Source: a bacterium
GTDB taxonomy: Bacteria > Dependentiae > Babeliae > Babeliales > RVW-14
Reading direction: 5' to 3'
Length of the DNA: 17,372 bases
NCBI GenBank assembly: GCA_010027825.1
Contig: RGUK01000021.1
Coordinates: forward strand, 1-17,372
Every line of letters begins with the position of its first letter. The stretch's first letter is position 1. Shown here piece after piece: positions 1-7,368 of the stretch. A program made the position numbers and the translations under genes. A model generated the notes under the pieces. That model saw only the letters and a list, made by a program, of their open reading frames with translations. It was not told where the DNA came from and did not search any database.

Positions 1-632
1 GCACCCATGAAGGCTTGCCCACCAGCGGGCGTCGTGACGGCTTTTACGCCCTGCCACAAACTACCAAGCCCCGTCTTTTGCGGGGCAGCGAGTTCCTTAG
101 TTAGTTTGTCGATCTGGGCTTGGATATCGGGCGTACGGACAGTCTGTGGAACCGTTGCACGGTATTCCGGAGAAAACGCATCCATCGGGCCACGCTGTTT
201 GGCGAGTTCTTCAGTCCCGACCGTCTTCTTCAGTTCTTCCAATTTCGACATCTTGGCTGCGCGATCGGCAGCAGAGGCGGCTTGGAGTCCTTCGAAGGTC
301 TTTGAAGTGCCATATGCCTGCAGACCAGAACGCAATCCTTTCTCAAAACTACCTTCAATAAGCCCCGTTGTGCCTGCCACGATGGCACTTGTCGCAAACG
401 ATCCGAGATTCGGGAACACCGTATTGAGCGCCGCCGAAGCAATTGACGGGATGAGATTAGAGAGCCAACTTGCTTCCGGATAACCCGTGTATGGGTTCGT
501 CGTCAGGCTACCGCCCGTCGCCATCGCGAGTTGTTGTAAACCCGCCACTTCTCCCGGGCTCATATGGACGAGCATCGTGTCGCCATTTCGGCCCAAGGAG
601 GCTAAACCGGATTGTGCTGTGTTCGGATACAT
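1..632 (-). CDS. Large virion-associated protein, N-terminal 210 residues only (partial)
   Basis: The minus-strand frame opens with ATG at 632, behind an AGGGG ribosome site and an in-frame TGA, and runs without a stop to the left edge, so the C-terminus is missing. The N-terminus contains GLASLGRNGDTMLVHMSPGE followed by VAGLQQLA and NPYTGYPEA. This signature recurs, in my recollection, at the start of large structural or ejection-type proteins of uncultured aquatic phages. Residues about 60-105 are small and hydrophobic (Ala/Gly/Ser-rich, possible membrane-active helices). Residues about 130-160 are charged and helical (SKLEELKKTVGTEELAKQ). Its place directly after the nozzle and C1q-like genes fits a tail-associated or internal virion protein. 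No enzymatic motif is visible in this fragment. The reading frame is secure; the function is inferred. Confidence 0.75.
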   Translation of the reverse strand, partial: MYPNTAQSGLASLGRNGDTMLVHMSPGEVAGLQQLAMATGGSLTTNPYTGYPEASWLSNLIPSIASAALNTVFPNLGSFATSAIVAGTTGLIEGSFEKGLRSGLQAYGTSKTFEGLQAASAADRAAKMSKLEELKKTVGTEELAKQRGPMDAFSPEYRATVPQTVRTPDIQAQIDKLTKELAAPQKTGLGSLWQGVKAVTTPAGGQAFMG

Positions 633-647
633 GATGGCCCCTACGGG

Positions 648-1277
648 TCAAGTCGCTCTGATTATAGGCGCAGTGGGGGCCGGATTCGACACCCACGTGA
701 CGGTCACAATGACAGACGGAGTTTCAGGGATGTTACCCGAAGCAGGGTAAGCAGCAAGGATGACGTTGGTGTCTGAGGACTCCCAAGCCAACTCAAAGTA
801 GTCGCCGGTAGTTAAGGAAATGACGTAGTTCCACGCCGCTACCTTCTCATCATTAGGTCCGTTAATGACTACTTTGGTGGCTGAGTTAGCCAAGTTCTGC
901 CCATTAACACGGAGCCAGATATAAACCGCTGAAGCACCGCCGCCCGTCTTATCCAACTGGGCTGAAAACTGGATGTTGTAAATTCCGGTCTCAGATACCG
1001 TGATCCGCGTGGTGTCTCTACTAACGCTGAATTGACCAATATTGGAATCATACGTGCTGGTAATTTTCATCAAATTAACAGCGTTAGCCACCGGATTCGT
1101 CTGCGTGGTCGTGTCGTAGAACGTGCCGTAGGGCTTGGGCGCGTTGACGTTGTTAGCAATCAAGTTAAAGAAAAGACGTACAACACTTGCAAACTGATCC
1201 ATGAATCGCTGCTGGTACTCGACCGGAGCGACCGGCAAGTTAGGCGGCGAGATGTTACGTATCTTCTCGTTAGCCAT
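648..1277 (-). CDS. C1q/TNF-like beta-sandwich virion protein
   Basis: This 209-aa protein has two parts. The N-terminal 45 residues carry a helical stretch (YQQRFMDQFASVVRLFFNLI) that could be an assembly or anchoring segment. Residues about 48-196 look like a C1q/TNF-type jelly roll: alternating beta strands with ITVSETGIYNIQFSAQL, then VYIWLRVNGQNL, then a GDYFELAW strand and a closing VIVTVTWV strand. In phages such domains form trimeric tips of fibres or head and tail decorations that contact the host surface. Its ATG overlaps the stop of the nozzle gene (TAATG), so the two are probably translationally coupled. A tail or nozzle decoration or receptor-binding role is inferred from fold type and position, and trimerisation is not shown by the sequence. 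Confidence 0.7.
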   Translation of the reverse strand: MANEKIRNISPPNLPVAPVEYQQRFMDQFASVVRLFFNLIANNVNAPKPYGTFYDTTTQTNPVANAVNLMKITSTYDSNIGQFSVSRDTTRITVSETGIYNIQFSAQLDKTGGGASAVYIWLRVNGQNLANSATKVVINGPNDEKVAAWNYVISLTTGDYFELAWESSDTNVILAAYPASGNIPETPSVIVTVTWVSNPAPTAPIIRAT

Positions 1278-3574
1278 TAGCGGCGACCATCCGGGCGCAC
1301 ATCAATACGCATCATGCCCATCTGCCAAGCAACGCCGAGATCCGTTGAGTCCACACGGAACGCCATTTGACGACCGCGAACACGGGTGTAGACCTGACCG
1401 GTGTACTGCTCGACGGGATACTGCGCCGTTCGTGTAACAGTCGGGGTGTCTGCCGATGTGTAGTTAGAACCCGAGTTCTGCCGCGGCTTAACCGTCAACA
1501 TGACTGACGGGTTTTCCGAAGTTGAGTTATCAAACGTCAAGTCAGGCAAGATGCGCCAGACGTACCCAAAAGTCTGACCGTCTTGAATGTCAAAGTCCGA
1601 CGTTTCAATATACGACTCAATCGGCGCAGCCACAGTCAACAATTGATCATCGTTGGCATACTCGTGATACACAACTTGGTTAGGTATCTGAAGCGTCACG
1701 GCAGCGTAAGCCGAGTGAGATGCAGCCGTCGTGCTTTCATAGCCACGAGTGCAGTTAAGCAGCGAGTTGCCGCTGATGCCCGTGTAAGCAATCTTCTCCG
1801 ATCCAATTTGCACGACACCTGTAGCCGGATATGAAAGTCCATTCAGCACAGTAATGGTCGTTGCAGATGAGTTAATTGCTTGGTCAAGGTACGTGTTCTG
1901 TATGCTGTATACCGCCATCGGATAGGAACGAAGCGGCGAATCAAGCCATGCCGTACGGTTCATCGTGCCGTAGTACCAGAGCCGTTCAAGGTGGTTGTAA
2001 ATTACGTACGAGTCGTTGACCTGACTATTTTTAGACGGGTAGAACCACCAGACCTCGTTGTAGCCTTCGTTAGTACCCGAGACTACTTGGGCAATCTGGG
2101 TTTTGTTGATGTTCGTAAATACGAATTGACGAAGGCTACACGGCAGCGTTTCAACACGACCCGAGTACATGTAGAACTTGTCTACACCCATCCAGTAGGT
2201 GACGTTATTGACGGTAATTGCAGCATTTTGCGAAGCGATGGAAATGTTTTCCATCAACAGATTGAAGCCCCACACATACGGGGGGCCAAGGTACTGCATG
2301 GAGAAGAGCGCAGAATCCGTCCAGATCAAGATTTCTTGGCGGGTATCTACCGCTGCAACAATAGTTGAACCATTAGACAAATGCTGTTCGCCCGATTGGT
2401 TAGTCGTTGCCGGTACCCATTCAAACGGATTGTCGTAATCAGACCAACGTACAAGTAGCGGGTCAAATGCTGGGGTGAAGTTAGTCGCATCGTATGGCGT
2501 TGCGCCCAGTGCAATCGTGAAATTACCCACGCTTGACGTAAAGACGACGAGCGTTTCAGTCGGTACAGCACGACCTGAATAACTAAAATTGACGTTGGAA
2601 ATGCTAAGTGTGGATGTCGTAGCAACAGAAATTGGTACCGAAACGCCGCCTGTATATGAAGTCGTAACGTATGCACCGGACGGAATACCCGTACCCGATA
2701 CTACCGAACCGATATCAATACCGGTTGGATCAGCAACCGTAATCGTAGTTGCGCCCGATGCAGCCGTCGCTGTTGTAGAAGTTTTGACTTCCGAGTTGGC
2801 TACAGTCGAAAGAAGTAACGCACGGGGGTAAGTCGTGACGTTTTGCGTCCACCAGTAGATCGGCCCGTTGCGATAGGCGAAGACCAAATCTTCATCCAAG
2901 TTGTCTTGGCTCCAGAGGCGCATCGGCACACCGACCGCCGTAGCCGAACCCCACCCACCAGCACCCCAAGGTGGCGCACCCCAGCCGACCGCAGGTGCGT
3001 AGACCGCGTTACCGGCTGGAATCTCAAGTTGAGAAATAACTAATGACCCACCGCCCGTACCTGTCGCGTTAGCAGTATTCGGGGCGGCAATCACATACGT
3101 ATTGGCAGATGGCACCGAAACAATTTGAAAATTACTATCAAGGTTGATGCCGTTGACGGTGCCGCTGTTGGATACGCCAGAGAATGTGACGTAAGTGCCA
3201 ATCGACGCAAGCGTAGCCGACTCAGTAACCGTGACGAGATAACTACCGTTTGTGGTAGAAAACGGGTTTTGTGACAGATTTAAAGAAGACTGGAGCGGCG
3301 TGATGTCGTAGTAAACGCCGCCGTTCTCAAGGTAATACTTGAGATTCGTACCCATCGCCAGCAAGTTATTGCCACTGTGAGTTACCCAATTCCACATGGA
3401 ACGGGCAATACCAACGAATGTATTACCCGGCGAATAGTTGATCCAGCCACCCAGTTTTTCGGCAAAGCCCGACCGGAACCGGATCTTGTCTCCAGCGAAG
3501 AAACCGCCTTCGTTAGCGTAAGTCGTTGATTCTTTATTTACGCCGGGACGCAGTTCAAGTTTTTGGAGGGCCAT
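1277..3574 (-). CDS. Tail nozzle / gp10-type stabilisation protein
   Basis: This 765-aa protein is the largest non-fibre gene. It opens with LELRPGVNKESTTYANEGGF and a following DKIRFRSGFAEKLGGW, and ends with a Y-x-R-V-R-GRQ ... GMMRIDVRPDGRR segment. I recognise this head and tail as the pattern of podoviral tail-tube/nozzle proteins (P22 gp10-like packaged-DNA stabilisation proteins and T7 tubular-B analogues). Such proteins close the portal-adaptor channel and carry the tail tip. Three beta-domain insertions are visible: about residues 105-185, about 265-345 (ATTITVADPTGIDIGS type) and about 565-630 (TITVLNGLSYP ... GSEKIAYTGISG). The ATG at 3574 has a GGAG site 8 nt upstream, and the gene start overlaps the endolysin stop by 20 nt. 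The exact subfamily is not certain. Confidence 0.75.
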   Translation of the reverse strand: MALQKLELRPGVNKESTTYANEGGFFAGDKIRFRSGFAEKLGGWINYSPGNTFVGIARSMWNWVTHSGNNLLAMGTNLKYYLENGGVYYDITPLQSSLNLSQNPFSTTNGSYLVTVTESATLASIGTYVTFSGVSNSGTVNGINLDSNFQIVSVPSANTYVIAAPNTANATGTGGGSLVISQLEIPAGNAVYAPAVGWGAPPWGAGGWGSATAVGVPMRLWSQDNLDEDLVFAYRNGPIYWWTQNVTTYPRALLLSTVANSEVKTSTTATAASGATTITVADPTGIDIGSVVSGTGIPSGAYVTTSYTGGVSVPISVATTSTLSISNVNFSYSGRAVPTETLVVFTSSVGNFTIALGATPYDATNFTPAFDPLLVRWSDYDNPFEWVPATTNQSGEQHLSNGSTIVAAVDTRQEILIWTDSALFSMQYLGPPYVWGFNLLMENISIASQNAAITVNNVTYWMGVDKFYMYSGRVETLPCSLRQFVFTNINKTQIAQVVSGTNEGYNEVWWFYPSKNSQVNDSYVIYNHLERLWYYGTMNRTAWLDSPLRSYPMAVYSIQNTYLDQAINSSATTITVLNGLSYPATGVVQIGSEKIAYTGISGNSLLNCTRGYESTTAASHSAYAAVTLQIPNQVVYHEYANDDQLLTVAAPIESYIETSDFDIQDGQTFGYVWRILPDLTFDNSTSENPSVMLTVKPRQNSGSNYTSADTPTVTRTAQYPVEQYTGQVYTRVRGRQMAFRVDSTDLGVAWQMGMMRIDVRPDGRR

Positions 3575-3938
3575 CCGTCACTCTCCGCCATTCAGCCTTA
3601 CCTATACCACGAGAGAAGTGCGGAAGATCAAATAACTTGACCCCGTTGCCGCCCCAAGAGTTTAAGGGATGGAGCGATTCCCAGTACGCCCCGAGGGGCG
3701 CAATAGCGGACTTATCGTACACTAATTTGCCGTTTAAGAAAAAATTCAGGTCCACTGCACGGCGTTGCAAATGAAGGCTTTGCATAGTCTTGGAACGCCC
3801 GGTTTTAACGTAAATTTCCTGTTGCTCCGGTGTCCGGTACAACTCACCGGCAGTGACCTGAAACCCTAATTCTGTAGCCTTTTGGACCAAACGGCCCACA
3901 TCCAGCAGAAAGTCTGCCTGTTCGGAGACGTTGCTCAC
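3555..3938 (-). CDS. Endolysin, M15-type zinc L-alanyl-D-glutamate / D-Ala-D-Ala peptidase
   Basis: This 127-aa, compact, single-domain protein should cut peptide bonds in peptidoglycan at lysis. The M15 zinc signature is visible: S54-x-H56-x(6)-D63 within QSLHLQRRAVDLNFFLNG, and D104-x-x-H107 in FDLPHF. H56, D63 and H107 are the expected zinc ligands and D104 the expected catalytic acid, by analogy with phage endopeptidases such as Ply500 and the T5 endolysin. There is no signal peptide or cell-wall binding domain, so access to the wall would depend on a holin. The GTG start overlaps the stop of the holin-like gene (GTGA), giving a coupled holin-endolysin pair. Cleavage specificity (L-Ala-D-Glu versus D-Ala-D-Ala) cannot be read from the sequence. 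Confidence 0.85.
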   Translation of the reverse strand: MSNVSEQADFLLDVGRLVQKATELGFQVTAGELYRTPEQQEIYVKTGRSKTMQSLHLQRRAVDLNFFLNGKLVYDKSAIAPLGAYWESLHPLNSWGGNGVKLFDLPHFSRGIGKAEWRRVTDGPPKT

Positions 3939-4444
3939 TTGAGCGCCTCCTTCAGTTGGTCTGACTTGTCCTTACTACCTTGCGAGGAACCGAAGTAGTA
4001 CGAGACGATCTGGGTCGAGATGGCGCTCAACACTCCGAGAATGTAGATCAAGATGTCCTTTCGGGACGAATCAACGGGGCTGTCGTCAAACATCACGAAG
4101 GCAAACAACGTGAACGTCAGAAACAGAATGCCAAGCGCCAAAAGCGGAGTGACGATCTTATTCAAGAGGGGAGCATCCTTGCTCGTCGCAATTTGCGTCT
4201 CCCGATTCCGTGCGGACCCTACATCCTCTAAACGCATCCCAAGTTCTTTAAGATCGAGTTTGTTCTCCTCAATCTTGAGGCGCATAAGTTCTTCCTCATG
4301 CTCCATCGGGGGCATATTAGGGGTCAGTTTTACGCCCAGTTTATCTTCGACAAATGCCTGCCCTTTTGCCATCACCGCGTTAGCGACGAGGCTCAACCCG
4401 TTACCCAGCAGGCTTTGGATGATGGGCAGCATCTCTCTATTCAC
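3935..4444 (-). CDS. Holin, GTA-type (3-TM holin family-like)
   Basis: This 169-aa membrane protein has a hydrophobic N-terminal segment (residues about 6-25), a charged helical middle (about 47-85, MEHEEELMRLKIEENKLDL) and two clear membrane segments at about 97-118 and 130-150. It ends in a polar tail with YYFGSSQGSKDK. This layout and the GSSxGSxxK tail match my memory of the gene-transfer-agent holin family. It would form the inner-membrane lesion that releases the endolysin encoded immediately downstream with a 4-nt GTGA overlap. The start used is GTG at 4444, overlapping the preceding stop by 8 nt; ATG at 4432 (165 aa) is an alternative, and neither has a well-spaced ribosome site. No separate spanin gene was recognised nearby. 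Confidence 0.75.
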   Translation of the reverse strand: MNREMLPIIQSLLGNGLSLVANAVMAKGQAFVEDKLGVKLTPNMPPMEHEEELMRLKIEENKLDLKELGMRLEDVGSARNRETQIATSKDAPLLNKIVTPLLALGILFLTFTLFAFVMFDDSPVDSSRKDILIYILGVLSAISTQIVSYYFGSSQGSKDKSDQLKEALK

Positions 4445-4670
4445 TCTCTATCGTCGCAGTCGAGGTCTCTTTGTCGATATGCATTACGCCATAACAGCAC
4501 ACGTTCCAATCTTCGCTGTTAGGGCTTTTCTCACTAAACGACGGCACATTAATCTTGAAGTTCTTGAAGATGTATTCCTTGTCACCCTCAAATACTCGCC
4601 ATACGTGTTCCATCGACCCCCTTCCCGGCATACCTCGTGATTTGTTAAACCGTATCGAATATTTTTTCAT
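4437..4670 (-). CDS. Small conserved phage protein, function unknown (77 aa)
   Basis: The start is ATG at 4670 because it makes a 4-nt ATGA overlap with the oxygenase stop; a longer frame to 4697 exists but would overlap more. The protein begins MKKYSIRFNKSRGMPGRGSM and contains EHVWRVF, a central K/I/F-rich strand region, then DWNVCCYGV and a hydrophilic end. It looks like a small alpha/beta domain of the kind seen beside oxygenase and lysis genes in aquatic phages. I know no function for it. The two adjacent cysteines are not in a metal-binding spacing. It lies between the oxygenase and the holin and is probably co-translated with both. Confidence 0.65.
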   Translation of the reverse strand: MKKYSIRFNKSRGMPGRGSMEHVWRVFEGDKEYIFKNFKINVPSFSEKSPNSEDWNVCCYGVMHIDKETSTATIESE

Positions 4671-5353
4671 ATCACTTCGGCTTGGGAAACACCGCAAACC
4701 TGCGGGCCTACCTGTTTATGTTCCGCAAAAAGATTAAAGTGAACAAACTTTAACGGACTATCAGACGCATGACGCCCAAAACTGTGTGGCAACCACGATG
4801 GGACAAACATCAACAGTCCCGGCTCGGGTTTGAAGTTAATCATTTCTGAGGAATCAGTTGCCATATCCATATCTTTTTGTGGCAAGTTAATTTGAACTTT
4901 TCCGGGTCTTGGGTCGTGGATAACTACGCGGGAGCAATTCTCAGGGGCCTCTAAAAAATAAAACCCAGAAAGTTGTGCTCCGCCGCCATGAACATGGGTT
5001 TCCATCAACGAATGTTTGTGATGCTCTTGTACCCATGCTTCAGAAAATCTAAGGTTAAACCTGTCCATGTCGTAGCCTTCGGAATTTAAAATATTCCAAC
5101 CAGTACCGCCTACATACGACAGAAAAGGTTCTGCTCTCACATCGGTATATAAATTGTCCGTCATCACCACCGGGTAAATTTCATTTAAAGTTGTTTTTTC
5201 TTTAACTGCTTTTAATAATTCTTCAGCAATTTCAGAGACTAGCGGTAGCAATTCTGGTAACTGAATTGTATAAACATTACTAATAAAATAAGAACTTCTT
5301 GCCAAAGCGTTTTTTGGCGCAACCAAATCATCACCAAATATTTCAGGTTGCAT
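4667..5353 (-). CDS. 2OG-Fe(II) oxygenase superfamily protein
   Basis: This 228-aa protein appears to be a 2-oxoglutarate/Fe(II)-dependent oxygenase of the PF13759 type, which uses 2OG and O2 to hydroxylate an unknown substrate. Visible landmarks are ETHVHGGGAQLSGFYFLEAP (H120 and H122 as candidate iron ligands), then HDPRPG (D147), then PGLLMFVPSWLPHSFGRH, where H190 is the candidate distal ligand and a nearby basic residue would bind 2OG. The double-stranded beta-helix core spans about residues 105-220. The ATG at 5353 overlaps the preceding stop by 11 nt; a GTG at 5374 would add seven residues. The gene is clearly AT-richer than the structural genes. In other phages these enzymes sit near tail-fibre genes and their targets are unknown; protein or DNA modification are both possible. 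Confidence 0.8.
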   Translation of the reverse strand: MQPEIFGDDLVAPKNALARSSYFISNVYTIQLPELLPLVSEIAEELLKAVKEKTTLNEIYPVVMTDNLYTDVRAEPFLSYVGGTGWNILNSEGYDMDRFNLRFSEAWVQEHHKHSLMETHVHGGGAQLSGFYFLEAPENCSRVVIHDPRPGKVQINLPQKDMDMATDSSEMINFKPEPGLLMFVPSWLPHSFGRHASDSPLKFVHFNLFAEHKQVGPQVCGVSQAEVI

Positions 5354-5732
5354 TCGGCGCGGTTTCCGTAACACTAGGCTTACATTCCCAGTTAAGTATT
5401 TTTTCGTTCCAAACGCAATCTAAATCACCTTCGGGTTTTGATATTGGGGCTACCCATTCACAAGTAGTTTCATTTAACACCCAACTTGGAAACGGTTTTA
5501 ACGGTATAAAGGCGTCACGAACTAAATCATAGGTATAACCTGTGCCAGCATAATTCTTACGAAACTTTTTGTTATAACTTGTTTGCACCCAATTACCACC
5601 AAGAAGTGATTGGCAAAACTCAATTCCTTTGGCTTCGGATTCGTTACCGTTTTTATCAAGAATTACATCGTTTTTTACGACGATTACTTGAATGACGACA
5701 TTGTTCTCATCAATTTGTGCAAAATGCGCCAC
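5343..5732 (-). CDS. Conserved phage protein near fibre genes, function unknown (129 aa)
   Basis: GTG at 5732 is the start, with GGAG about seven bases upstream; the product begins MAHFAQIDENNVVIQVIVV. Its middle contains CQSLLGGNWVQTSYNKKFRK and then NYAGTGYTYD, followed by FIPLKPFPSWVLNE and two Trp-containing beta strands (CEWVAPI, ILNWECK). I recognise this as a family commonly found beside tail-fibre genes in cyanophages and other aquatic phages, with no established role. Its aromatic beta-strand composition suggests a small virion or fibre accessory domain. It shares the AT-rich composition of the downstream oxygenase gene and overlaps it, so the two may have been acquired together. Confidence 0.7.
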   Translation of the reverse strand: MAHFAQIDENNVVIQVIVVKNDVILDKNGNESEAKGIEFCQSLLGGNWVQTSYNKKFRKNYAGTGYTYDLVRDAFIPLKPFPSWVLNETTCEWVAPISKPEGDLDCVWNEKILNWECKPSVTETAPNAT

Positions 5733-5744
5733 GGTCTACTCCGA

Positions 5745-6146
5745 TTACCACTTAATCGTTCCGGAACCACTAAACCTATAAATTTTATACCCACCCGTAT
5801 TTGAAAAACATGGCGAACCAGTTGTAGTAACGGCATTTGGAAAGGTATTCGCGTATCTAATAATTACGACGCCCGACCCGCCAGTACCGCTATAGTAACC
5901 AGAGTATGCGCCGCCACCGCCGCCGCCTTGATTTGCCCCACCATTACAACCATTACCAGAATATCCGTAGCCGTTGTTATAAGCACTTAAACCCCCGCCA
6001 CCGATACCACCTGAACCGGGATTGTAGGGATACGGCGAACCAAAACCCGGTGCGCCACCGCCGCCACCTGCGACAAGCAAAATATCAATAGTGGTCGGGG
6101 TACTAGGAGCGATTGCTGTAAAGAATAACTGTTGTATTCCGGACAT
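5745..6146 (-). CDS. Glycine-rich tail-tip / adhesin-like protein
   Basis: ATG at 6146 is preferred because it overlaps the stop of the preceding fibre gene (TAATG); an in-frame start at 6173 would intrude nine codons. The 133-aa protein begins MSGIQQLFFTA and carries VAGGGGGAPGFG-type glycine runs from about residue 25 to 90 (several GGGGG tracts, Tyr- and Asn-rich). It then has GGSGVVIIRYAN and a closing strand ending YKIYRFSGSGTIKW. The IIRY and SGSGTI pattern is typical of glycine-rich domains that end many phage fibre proteins. By analogy with polyglycine-sandwich adhesins (gp38-like), this may be the exchangeable receptor-contacting part of the fibre encoded just upstream. The adhesin role is inference. 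Confidence 0.75.
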   Translation of the reverse strand: MSGIQQLFFTAIAPSTPTTIDILLVAGGGGGAPGFGSPYPYNPGSGGIGGGGLSAYNNGYGYSGNGCNGGANQGGGGGGAYSGYYSGTGGSGVVIIRYANTFPNAVTTTGSPCFSNTGGYKIYRFSGSGTIKW

Positions 6147-7357
6147 TATGTGAGATTCCCTGTCAGTACACAAAGTGTAGAGGTTACAAATAGCACCGTC
6201 ATGGTGCCACGCGTTGCAAGCGTTACACTAGTCTTATTGGTATCCGTGCCAGATATATAACAATTCGTCGTATTACAAGTAACTGTCACATTTCCTGATG
6301 TATTGTTAAACACGGATACCGCATCACCGGCAGCAAAGGTAGAGTTAGGTATAACGATACTACCGCCAGTACTAACTTGAATAAATTTACCAACGTCAGT
6401 TGTAGCGAGTGTATAAGCCCCAGTTTTGGCAGAACCAGACTGTGGGATATTTTTAAAGCCTACTGCGTTTGTACCGTCTACCGTACAGTTAGCAAGATTT
6501 CCAGAAGACGGAGCACCCAAAGCCCCGCCATTGACGACGAAAGCACCAGCGGAGCCAGTGTTCACGCCCAACGCCGTGACGACGCCCGTACCGGTAGTTG
6601 TTGACGAAATAGCAGTACCAGAACCACCGCCAAGCAAAATCGAACTTGCGGTTAATGTCCCCGATTGCGTTACAAGGCCACCAGTCGTATTGACTGCGTT
6701 ACCAATAGCGGTGACAACACCGGTTCCGGTTGTGGTCGTAGAGGGGGCCGCACCTGCACCGCCGCCAACCACGATAGCATTAGAAGCAAGAGCGCCAGAG
6801 GAAGCCCAAGTAGAGCCAGATGAAAAATACGGAATGCCGCCACTAGTTCCAGCAACGGTAAGGGCTATCGTTCCAGAACTCGTTATTGGAGAGTTGGAAA
6901 CCGAAACTATTCCCCCAGTAAACGACAACCCTACGGAACTGACCGATCCTGCCGCATAACTTGTAGCCGAAACAACGTCTGTACCATTTGATACAAGAAT
7001 AGTTTTTTCACCAGCAGCAACCGATACACCGGTTTGGCCCGAAACTTTGACCGTTACCGCGCCCGTGGTGTTGTTGTAAATAAAATAAAGTTTTTTGTTA
7101 GCGGGAACTACGAGAAAGGTGTTGGACCCGCCAGTACCCGTCATTTCGATATACATGTTTCGGGCAACACCAGTCGCACCATTCGGAATGGTGATCGTAG
7201 TCGTATTACCCGTGGTCATCGCCTGCGTGACGTAACCAGAGATGGCTTGCTCAATTAGAGTGCCAAGGTTCGTATTGGTCGTGGTACCCCAAGACCCTGC
7301 CTGATCGCCAGAACCAATCAGTTCAATAGCAAGGTTGGTTGAGTATGTACTAGCCAT
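6146..7357 (-). CDS. Tail fibre protein with shared C-terminal domain (403 aa)
   Basis: The N-terminus, with STYSTNLAIELIGSGDQAGS followed by WGTTTNTNLGTLIEQAI, is a widespread attachment domain of phage fibre proteins; it covers about residues 1-135. Residues 140-290 are low-complexity Gly/Ser/Thr/Ala beta repeats, such as SSVGLSFTGGIVSVSNSP and the VVTALGVNTGSAGAFVVNGG unit. Residues 300-403 form a domain shared with the 989-aa fibre (starts GF-K/R-NIPQSGS, includes PNSTFAAGD and LATRG). A strong GAGGTGA site precedes the ATG. The protein would form a trimeric fibre with the N-terminus on the virion. Overlap with the glycine-rich gene downstream suggests that protein caps or matures this fibre. 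Confidence 0.8.
   Translation of the reverse strand: MASTYSTNLAIELIGSGDQAGSWGTTTNTNLGTLIEQAISGYVTQAMTTGNTTTITIPNGATGVARNMYIEMTGTGGSNTFLVVPANKKLYFIYNNTTGAVTVKVSGQTGVSVAAGEKTILVSNGTDVVSATSYAAGSVSSVGLSFTGGIVSVSNSPITSSGTIALTVAGTSGGIPYFSSGSTWASSGALASNAIVVGGGAGAAPSTTTTGTGVVTAIGNAVNTTGGLVTQSGTLTASSILLGGGSGTAISSTTTGTGVVTALGVNTGSAGAFVVNGGALGAPSSGNLANCTVDGTNAVGFKNIPQSGSAKTGAYTLATTDVGKFIQVSTGGSIVIPNSTFAAGDAVSVFNNTSGNVTVTCNTTNCYISGTDTNKTSVTLATRGTMTVLFVTSTLCVLTGNLT
6149..6460 (-). repeat. C-terminal fibre domain copy B, shared with 8394-8705
   Basis: These 312 bp encode the last 104 residues of the 403-aa fibre and align without gaps to copy A. Two cysteines (in CNTTNCYIS) appear where the other copy has Ser/Thr and Ala, the clearest difference between the two. 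Confidence 0.85.
6522..6559 (-). repeat. 38-bp exact repeat, also at 9484-9521
   Basis: The 38 bases 6522-6559 are identical to 9484-9521, both in the same reading frame and both encoding TGSAGAFVVNGGA in two different fibre genes. Identity at synonymous positions points to recent exchange or duplication. Confidence 0.85.
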
Positions 7358-7368
7358 TCTTTGTCACC

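Noticed and set aside
7..483. Plus-strand 158-aa frame at the left edge
   Set aside because: It lies opposite the long minus-strand frame that has a clean ribosome site, a phage-type N-terminus and no stop to the edge.
3555..3938. Endolysin as a host vancomycin-resistance (VanX/VanY) gene
   Set aside because: The zinc motif is the same M15 type, but the small size, lack of a signal peptide and four-base overlap with a holin fit a phage endolysin.
4053..4640. Plus-strand 195-aa open frame
   Set aside because: It is antisense to the holin-like and 77-aa genes, which have membrane segments, stop/start overlaps and family patterns; the plus frame has none.
4667..5353. Oxygenase as a DNA-repair AlkB protein
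   Set aside because: It lacks the AlkB H-x-D ... R-x-x-x-x-x-R signature and the nucleotide-recognition lid; its HVHGGG and FVPSWLPH blocks fit the PF13759 type better.
6426..6959. Plus-strand 177-aa open frame with Pro/Val repeats
   Set aside because: Antisense shadow of the 403-aa fibre repeats, with no ribosome site or recognisable domain.
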